Made by a program: the position numbers and the translations under genes
Shown here: in pieces, positions 57,261-64,000 of the stretch
Position numbering within the stretch: the first letter of the stretch is position 1
Layout: every line of letters begins with the position of its first letter
NCBI GenBank assembly: GCA_963681505.1
Contig: OY811990.1
Location: forward strand, 4,876,891 to 4,940,890
DNA from: Eunapius fragilis
Lineage: Eukaryota; Porifera; Demospongiae; Spongillida; Spongillidae
Direction: 5' to 3'
Length of the DNA: 64,000 bases
The notes under the pieces: model-generated
What the model saw: only the letters and a program-made list of their open reading frames with translations
Databases searched by the model: none
Told to the model about the DNA's origin: nothing

Positions 57261-57333
57261 TGACATTCGCTCTGATATCGGCAGCTGTTGTGTCAGTGAC
57301 ACAACAGCTGCCGATATCAGAGCGAATGTCATT
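57259..57333. repeat. Perfect 75-bp palindrome
   Basis: Two exact 37-base arms beginning AATGACATTCGCTCTGATAT around a single central G. It abuts the hairpin at 57193-57260, forming a double cruciform. Confidence 0.92.
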
Positions 57334-57463
57334 GCAACATCGATTGCCATCTATGGCAAACATTCGCGCCGGGATATATTATTTCTGGATACAGTAATGA
57401 TTTTGTTACATTTCTCTAGACAGCATCACAGTGCCGAAATATCGTTTTTGATTTCAAATTACA

Positions 57464-57625
57464 CAGCAAAAAAGGCGCAAATCATGCATATTTTTATTTC
57501 ACAAGTGATCTGTTTTTTCATCTCTGTACCAAAATGATAACAGTTTTGGTACAGGTATGAAAAAACAGATCACTTGTGGAATCAAAATATGATTTGGTTT
57601 TTTTTTTTTTTTTTTTTTTTTTTTT
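57464..57625. mobile_element. Foldback MITE (copy 2 of the 20270-20424 family)
   Basis: CACAGCAAAAAAGGCGCAAA, then CACAAGTGATCTG, a central loop with GGTACAG, and the complementary arm ending TATGATTTGG, after which the right terminus is replaced by a long T tract. Confidence 0.75.
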
Positions 57626-57923
57626 GTTTTGTTTTGTTTGGTGTGATTTGTGGTAGTACGGTCTTTTCCAACGCATAACTAGGGATAGGATTCATAGGAA
57701 CACATTTAAAGAATGGAAATTTCACTAATAGCTTCATAATGGGCTGGAGGTATATCTCGGTAATTGTATTGTTACTTTTGGGGCGTACTTAGCGTTACAC
57801 GTATACGGCCGAATCTTGAAAAATTGTCGATACCAAACCAGAAAACTACAGGAGCAGAAACAAATGATTTACAATCAACTATACGGTCAGTGTAAGACGT
57901 ATAATTAGATATGAGAAAAAAAA

Positions 57924-58176
57924 AAGTAACTAAAAACATTCTCTATGAGAGATATGGGATTTGAAGTCGATGGTGGTGTAAAAAGCAAGGAATCAAGGGT
58001 CTGTAATAGAAAGTAAAAATGTCATAGTCCTATATTTAGCACATGAACATAGCATATGTTACAAACGGGCTAAATATAGGATTATGACATTTTCCCTTAC
58101 TATTACAGACACTAGTTTTACACCACCATTGCCTTCAAATCCTATATCTTACCAACTAGAATGTTTCTTGCTACTT
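57924..58176. mobile_element. Full-length foldback MITE with arms of about 115 bp
   Basis: The left arm (ACATTCT ... GATATGGGATTTGAAG ... GGTGGTGTAAAA ... GTCATAGTCCTATATTTAGC) pairs along its length with the right arm (GCTAAATATAGGATTATGAC ... TTTTACACCACC ... AATCCTATATC ... AGAATGT). A half copy lies at 190-345. It sits directly upstream of the RING exon. Confidence 0.85.
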
Positions 58177-58241
58177 GTTATTTTACATTAACATTCGTGC
58201 AGGGTTAGGATTTTATAAATTAATCTCGTTTTGTCCACAGA

Positions 58242-58411
58242 TCTGGCCTCTTCCCTCCCCACAACATATGTCAGCTGTGCTCTAAGCCCTACACAGACCC
58301 TAGGATCCTTCCATGTCTACACTCTTTTTGTGGAAAATGCCTGCATAAAGAGATAGAAAGGTCTGGGGACAAGCAGAAGATGGAGTGTCCTACCTGTCAG
58401 AGAAGTGAAGG
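58242..58411 (+). CDS. RING-finger exon (TRIM-like E3 ligase fragment)
   Basis: The exon starts after TTTTGTCCACAG and ends at GAAGGG before GTAGGT. The translation SGLFPPHNICQLCSKPYTDP continues RILPCLHSFCGKCL, then KMECPTCQRSEG: a C3HC4 RING with C-x2-C, C-x-H-x2-C-x2-C and C-x2-C. RINGs of this form open TRIM/NHL-type ubiquitin ligases. No B-box, coiled coil or NHL exon is recognised within 1 kb downstream, so it is a gene fragment, or the first coding exon of a gene whose remaining exons I cannot see. Confidence 0.65.
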
Positions 58412-59453
58412 GTAGGTAAGGTCTGTAGAGTTAAAGCAATTGTACATCATGTATGTCACATATTCCAAGAGGCAGGAAAGAGAGGGGGAGGAGGGGATAT
58501 TTACAGTTATATGTACAGGCTGGGGAGGAATGGGTGGGTAATTAGTACAGCTAGAATGAAGCGTGGGTATGATCTAAAATAAAAATGGCCTTCCATCATC
58601 ACGTCAAGTAAGTTCCTTCCAAGAGTATATAATTGTTTGCTCAAGGGGAGGGTCCACAAACTCACACTGTATACCCCAAGTAAATAATGTTATCAACTCT
58701 CTGGATGCATGCATGTTGTCATGTGTTCTCAATGTTTGAAATTTCTCCTACCTGCATGCTTTTGCATTTGGATCTCAATCAGCATCTGATAGCGCTCTGA
58801 AATGGTTTTTTGACTTGGACACTTCAAGAGATTCTAAGAACTTCTGGACTATCTATCTTGTGGTGTGGAGGAGATGCTGTGATATACAACAGAGTGTGTG
58901 ATTGTCTTCATGTGCTTTACACAGTGCAATGAAGTGAAGCAGGTCATGACCTCAGCTCCTGTTCTGGATCACACATATCTCGCTGATGTGCTAGTGATGG
59001 ACAGGGTACAAGGCAAGCCTGTGACATAACTTATCAGTCGGTTGCTCAGTACTCCAGCTCATGCTATAGTATTAGCAGATACCATCTCCATGGTTCTCCA
59101 CATTTTCTGCGACAATTGCTCCATCATGTGATTTGAGCCTCAGCTCAGCCTTCACCTGCAGACCACCATATGGGTACCTCTCTCCCTCTGAGCTCTTAGT
59201 CTCCATCTTATTATACACGTATACCTAGCTTGTCTGTCCTGGTTGCTGGCTTATGTTTTGCGGTCCAGCCAGCTCAGACCACCGGTTCTGATATATATAT
59301 CAAATGGACTCAACCACGCTCTGATAGATAAACGGAATCATTTTACATGTACGGATACATTCCAAATCGCCCCCCCCGCCACACCCCCCCCCCCCTCCCC
59401 CCCATTTCGTGCAGTGATGTAATCCATCCGGATAATTTGCTGCTGTTACTAAA
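58412..59453. other. No gene recognised
   Basis: Sequence between the RING exon and the next candidate gene. Contains C-homopolymer stretches at 59372-59403. No exon is supported. Confidence 0.5.
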
Positions 59454-60040
59454 ATGGCGGGAAATTTTCGCTCAGGTAATATATATATACACTAGTTATT
59501 TTCGTTTTCAGATTTTCGCGCTTTCAAAGCATCATCGCGTTGGTTCTACAGGATCTGGAAGGCACATGCAAACTTATTGACTAGTTATTAGATAGGAAAA
59601 TACAATATACATGCTAGCTATACCAGCTGTTGGCACGATAGGGCCTACGTTATTATATTAGTATGGTGACCAAGTACAAAATTGTATCTCCCGCAGATAC
59701 GCCAGAGTTTGCTGCACAAGTTCTGACTGACCTGAAAGGTAAACAGCACATTTATATTCTCACAGCGAATTTTTTTAATTTACGTTTTTGTTCGCGATGG
59801 TGGCACAGATTCATGTAGAAAGAGGCGTGGCCAGCAGCTGGAGCAACAGGCGTTGTCAAGAAAAAGGGTTTGCACGTCCTCAGAGAACACGGACAGGACA
59901 CCAAAGGTAGGGGTGGTTGGCCAGTGCTGCAGCACGTTGAGTTATATAAAGCTGTGCGGTGTGCTTGTTGCAAGGCCTCGAAGTCATCGGATTGCATTGG
60001 CTTTAGACCACAGGACAGTGAAAACATTGAAGACGATGAG
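59454..60040 (+). CDS. Short multi-exon gene of unknown function (3' end not found)
   Basis: Four small exons (59454-59475, 59697-59738, 59809-59906, 59933-60040) with good GT-AG sites join in frame to 90 codons. Start: MAGNFRSDTPEFAAQVLTDL. Then a basic segment (CRKRRGQQLEQQALSRKR), an SSENTD stretch, and AVRCACCKASKSSDCIGF with three clustered cysteines followed by acidic SENIEDDE. I do not recognise the family. A donor (GTATAC) follows the last exon, but no further exon is seen before the gypsy pol relic starts (60358), so the gene may continue past it or be cut by it. Confidence 0.4.
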
Positions 60041-60357
60041 GTATACCATGAAGGAGGAAGTGTGTTGTCACTGTTAACCGTACGTAATATTCCTTTATAG
60101 GAGGCGCTGCCATTGAACAAGAACCATGCGTATGTTACCACATCGGTAGTCAGTTTAGCTTGCCATGCAACTGTACATGTAACATCTAGTGTAGAAGTCA
60201 TGTCTGTGCAATAACACTCACCGAAAACCCAAACAGGCCAAGTTGCTATTTTGTCAATCATTACACCCAGCTGTGATGTAATGGATAAAACCGATGTGGT
60301 GTAGTGTTTGAGAGGAGGCACCCGCATCTTGCATTGCAAAACATGTAATCTTAATCT

Positions 60358-62215
60358 TTACAGCAGAGGGTCCTTCCCTGTCCATGCTTTGATGTTAGTA
60401 AATGTCTCAGGGGACTCCTGATCTGCCAGGGTGCCCATCATCAAAATCAAATCACCTGGCACTGGAACATAATTTGGCATCTTAGCTAGGGGTAGCCAAC
60501 TGAGACAATCTGCATTTCCGTGCTCCTCCCCAGACATAAACCTTACCGGGTAGCTAAAAGAACTAAGAGTTAGTGTCCATCTCTCTGTACTCACAATGAA
60601 GCCATGGCAGGAACAAGACATTTCTCCCTAAAATTCAGAATACACTGTAAAACAAATAGTGATGTAGCATCATTCCCAGGTCGAATTTTTAGGGGGGGGG
60701 GGGGGGGGGGAAAGATGGCCTGGCAGTGATTGGTAATGTTTTAGCGTACATGTGACTCTGAAAATCTTTACGTGTACTACTCATTCTCTGTGCGATTTTT
60801 TCTTCATCCCAGGTCATTGTATATACCATTTGCCTGTCAGAATTTTTTAGTGCTCTCCATTTCAAAGTACACACCATGTACACACTAGTAACATATGGTT
60901 ACTAGGAAAATGCTTGTGAATGGAATTAGTTGGTAGCAATTTGGGAACTCAACAGAGTACGCGAGCACTCCATCAAACAAGTATACAGAAAGATTGCAAA
61001 CACAATTACTACAGTATATGATTACCACGATTCTTGGTAATGGCCAAGCACATGCATGCTAAAACATTTCCAATCGCTACCATGCCATATTCTACCCCCC
61101 CTTACCCTGAAATTTAATATAAAACTATGGTGGGCCTGGGAACGAGGCTATTAGTGATGAAGCTACTTTACTCCAAGACTACTGCCAAACCTTCCATTCA
61201 ATCTGTGGGTCAGCAGGTGCCAATGTGCATGCACATAGGCCATGGACCTGTCTTCCAACTCATGACCCAACACAACTCCCATTCCTGGGGAGAAGCACTG
61301 CAAGACAGATTTTAAATGCACCAGAAGGTCTGTTGAAGCCAGTTGGGACTTAGCAGACTGCAAGGCTCTCTTTTGTTCATCACCCCAACTCCAGGCAGCT
61401 TTCTTCCGCCTGTTCCTACTTGTCATGACTTGCTTCAGAGTCTGCCGCAAATGTTCCGTTTTCAATGATCCTGAAACCCGGATATCATAGGAGGAGTGTG
61501 TCATCCGATGTTGATGTCCTCGTAATTGGCTCTCTATAGTTTGCTAATGATGGCAAGACAGAGGCTAGTCTGTTAAAGTGGTATAGGCCCTTGTAGTAAC
61601 GTACTTCTCTGACCCCTTTTCTAAGGCTAACTAACTGTAAGTAAGCACCTGCCAGGTCAAATTTGGAAAACAACCTTCCTTTCCCCAAAGAAGCCAACAC
61701 ATTTTCGATACGTAGTAGAGGGTAGGTCTCTACATGTACCGTGCTGGATGAATTGTTAACTTGAAATCTTGATTCGTCCATAGACTTGCAATTGACAAAT
61801 GGAACCACAGGAGCTGCCTAGTCTGAGAATGGAAGAGATTCCAGGACTCCACTCCACATGCCACCAGTCTGTTTAGCTCCTCGTCTGCCTTTCTTTGTAC
61901 TGTACAGTGCTTGCAAAATATTAGGTGCACATTTGAAGGAATTTAACTGTGAGCCCTTTAACAAGGCCATGCTTCTCTTTGAATAGAGAAGCATGCTTGT
62001 TTATTACTTCCTGTAACCCACTTCTGGCAATAGTTATGAAAATTGTGACGCTTTGCCCCTCGTAACAAGCCCTCACGGAAATTTTTCAGCTTCTCACCAG
62101 TGTAAGTCCTCAACACAGTAAATGTAGGGGACAGTTGTGGGCTCTTGTCTTTGACCCAGCCACAATTGCTTGTAGGTGGCTCATGCCCAGAAATGGTCCA
62201 TACATAGGCGGTCAT
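60358..62215 (-). pseudogene. Ty3/gypsy pol relic (protease edge, RT, RNase H)
   Basis: Reading the minus strand from 62215: W-x-KDKSPQLSPTFTVLRTYT with TGEKLK (protease/RT linker), KADEELNRLVACGV (start of RT), VNNSSSTVHVETYPLLRIEN then GRLFSKFDLAGAYLQL (RT core), AWSWGDEQKRALQSAKSQLA (start of RNase H), and near 60560 EEHGNADCLSWLPLA (end of RNase H). Frames shift between blocks, the catalytic RT pair is not found, and no LTRs are seen. The layout is clearly gypsy-type and inactive. Confidence 0.85.
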
Positions 62216-62456
62216 CTTGCTTTTTTAATTCAATTTGAATTTTAACCAACTTTAAAATGAATTATAAGCAGGTCTGATTATGATATATGTACTTCAAAAA
62301 ATTATTCCATTAACCATTCTTTAACTAAAATCAAGACAAAACCATATCCGTTAAGTAATTAATTCGGGGTTTGCGAATCAACGAATATTCCCATATATCT
62401 TCCCATAGACATGTATGGGGTACTTCAATACCAAGCATGCCAGATTTTTCACATTT

Positions 62457-62746
62457 GCCATGAGGGATTGTTAGTACACTACATTAGCCATGATTTTAAG
62501 TGGGGTCGCTGTATTTTTCCTATTTAAGGTGGCACTTCTCTAGGATTGTCATAACAATGGCCTCGATGTATGGTATACATATTTTTCCTATTTAAGGTGG
62601 CGCTTCCCACCTTATACTTATGTTATATACCATACATCGAGGACATTGTTATGACAATTCTAGGGAAGCGCCACCTTAAATAGGAAAAATACGGCGACCC
62701 CACTAAAAATCATGGCAACTATAGTGTACTAACAATCCCTCATGGC
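62457..62746. mobile_element. Foldback MITE with arms of about 120 bp
   Basis: Begins GCCATGAGGGATTGTTAGTA and ends with its complement; the arms contain GTATTTTTCCTATTTAAGGT and TGTCATAACAATG. A second partial copy of the ATTTTTCCTATTTAAGGTGG block lies near the centre, suggesting internal rearrangement. Confidence 0.88.
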
Positions 62747-62849
62747 ATAGATACTTTAGAGAGGATTGGAAACACGGTTAATTTAAGCTAATTAGCACCT
62801 ACACTCCATGATCTGCTCTGTTCTACTGTTCACATCATCGACCTGTAGT

Positions 62850-63700
62850 TTATTACACATCAGGATCTATAGAGCTACTCGCTAGGACTCCTGATGAAAT
62901 CCTGAAAAATGCCATTGAAAAAGTTTTGATTGGTGACGGCTTTAAGATTCAGACTACATTGTCCAGAAGCGCTGTTAAAGATGCTCGGAAACTTGACAAG
63001 TGTTTTAAGAAAGTAAGGAAAGTGGCTTTATGTTGCAACGAAAGTGCGAAGTTATGTGGAGCTCATTTCACCAACTGACCACATCGGAAGAGTTTGTTAA
63101 GAACTGGGAGAGGTTTCTGACTGATTCCATCAGTGCTTCTCCAAACCCGATATTCTATCAATACGTGACTGAGTGCATACTAAACGCCAAGATCAAGACA
63201 ATGTTTTCTATTACTGCCCACTCTGTTAATGACCAACTAGGAACGTTGAGTTACCAAGAAAAAAATGCATTACGGTATGCAGCAGGGTATATACCACGAG
63301 CAATATGCAAAATGATAGGGAAGTCCTCCAACCCTGCTAAACAACGGCTGATTTTATGCTTGGACGACATGCTTCAGACAGGCGCAGAAGGCCAAGAACT
63401 TGAAGACTGGATCAAGCTGGTTGATCGAGGAGGATTGAACCATGTGAGCGATGCCATGTACATGTCAATGGTTTCAATGGAGCTTGAAGTGCAGAGGCAG
63501 GGCTCTACCGTTGGTTCTAAATATAAAGCCAAACTGACTAAATGTTTACTAGAAAGTGATGACGTCCAGTTCTATTGTCGCAGCCCCTTGGGAAGACGAA
63601 GTTGATATTGAAATGGAACTGTTAGAAATGGTGATTGGCATGTGGCTCACAATCAGAGGTTTTTCATATGCAAGTGACTGGGTGGAAAAGTTTAAATAAT
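62850..63700 (+). pseudogene. Orphan transposon-like ORF with frameshifts
   Basis: The first part reads ISGSIELLARTPDEILKNAI, then KDARKLDKCFKKVRKVALCC. After a frame change near 63040 a 190-codon stretch reads WSSFHQLTTSEEFVKNWERF, SPNPIFYQYVTECILNAKIK, LSYQEKNALRYAAGYIPRAI and DRGGLNHVSDAMYMSMVSME. After another frame change near 63575 it reads EVDIEMELLEMVIGMWLTIR and GFSYASDWVEKF. I associate this arrangement with repetitive ORFs of unknown function in sponges and cnidarians (memory, unchecked). No catalytic motif is identified. Confidence 0.45.
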
Positions 63701-63789
63701 TGGAAAGAAGACAAAGCAGAAGTCTAAAGGGATTTGAAAAACAAACTATACCGTGACAGACTGAATTCACACATTAAATTATGTATGTG

Positions 63790-64000
63790 TATACTGCATG
63801 AGATATGTAAATCTTTATAAAGTCTTCATTTCAACAAAACTTTTCTTTTCCGCTTCACACTTTTCCATTTCAGGAGTGGAGTATTCTCTTTAAGGTCAAT
63901 TGGATCATCCTTCACTCCTTGACAATTGCCTCGCACAGATGACCTACACATAGTGTCAACAATACGTATTGTCTGCAAATTCTTTTGGAATTCAGAAACA
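63790..64000. other. No feature recognised
   Basis: AT-rich sequence to the window end; nothing coding is seen. Confidence 0.5.

Noticed and set aside
59512-59582. Possible CENP-B-type helix reading FKASSRWFYR
   Set aside because: It is too short, ends at a stop without a splice donor, and the alternative splice to 59697 keeps frame with the following exons.

Overview
The window is eukaryotic and most likely metazoan. Genes are split by GT-AG introns, several only about 50 nt long, and the recognisable genes are animal ones: a class C (GABA-B type) receptor, Ig/FN3 cell-surface receptors, a Tra2 splicing factor, PTER and PDIA5. The AT-rich background, very compact introns, GABA-B-like and Ig/FN3 receptor genes and heavy load of small foldback transposons best fit a sponge, probably a demosponge. 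That assignment is inference from style and content; no marker gene fixes the species.

Layout. 0-6.7 kb: mostly transposon debris, including a hAT element with a perfect 8-bp target duplication around a long GT repeat, and a CAC satellite of about 400 bp. 6.8-16.1 kb (minus): a GABA-B-like receptor of 16 exons that reads in frame from signal peptide to tail (772 aa), with a hAT element and a Ty3/gypsy gag fragment in its last long intron. 17.5-25.2 kb: two cystatin genes in inverted, head-to-head arrangement, separated by decayed hAT and DDE_Tnp_4 transposons. 27.2-28.9 kb (plus): a complete Tra2-like SR protein gene. 30.9-37.6 kb: an apparently intact two-gene DNA transposon bounded by imperfect inverted repeats, with a CACTA/EnSpm-type Tnp2 transposase (909 aa, 6 exons) and a divergently transcribed BEN-domain protein (358 aa, 11 exons); both genes keep frame across every predicted splice. 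37.6-50.5 kb (minus): a tandem duplication of an Ig/FN3 receptor. Copy A has 2 Ig and 5 FN3 domains (791 aa). Copy B has lost four FN3 exons but stays in frame (410 aa). Each unit also carries fragments of a third, decayed paralogue, and the CACTA-like element sits in that relic's tail exon. 52.5-56.9 kb (plus): PTER, one of whose introns holds about 26 copies of a 36-bp minisatellite built from the exon end plus its splice donor, then an intronless GC-rich PDIA5 gene 101 bp later. 57-64 kb: long palindromes, MITEs, a RING exon, a short unknown multi-exon gene, a gypsy pol relic and an orphan transposon-like gene.

The host genes do not form one pathway. PTER and PDIA5 are simply close neighbours; the cystatin pair and the receptor pair are local duplications. 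The strongest candidate for a little-described system is the divergent Tnp2 transposase plus BEN-domain element, whose left end carries nine copies of a palindrome (AAGATCTT) that a BEN protein could plausibly bind.

Coding models were built by hand from reading frames and GT-AG sites, without alignment or transcript data.
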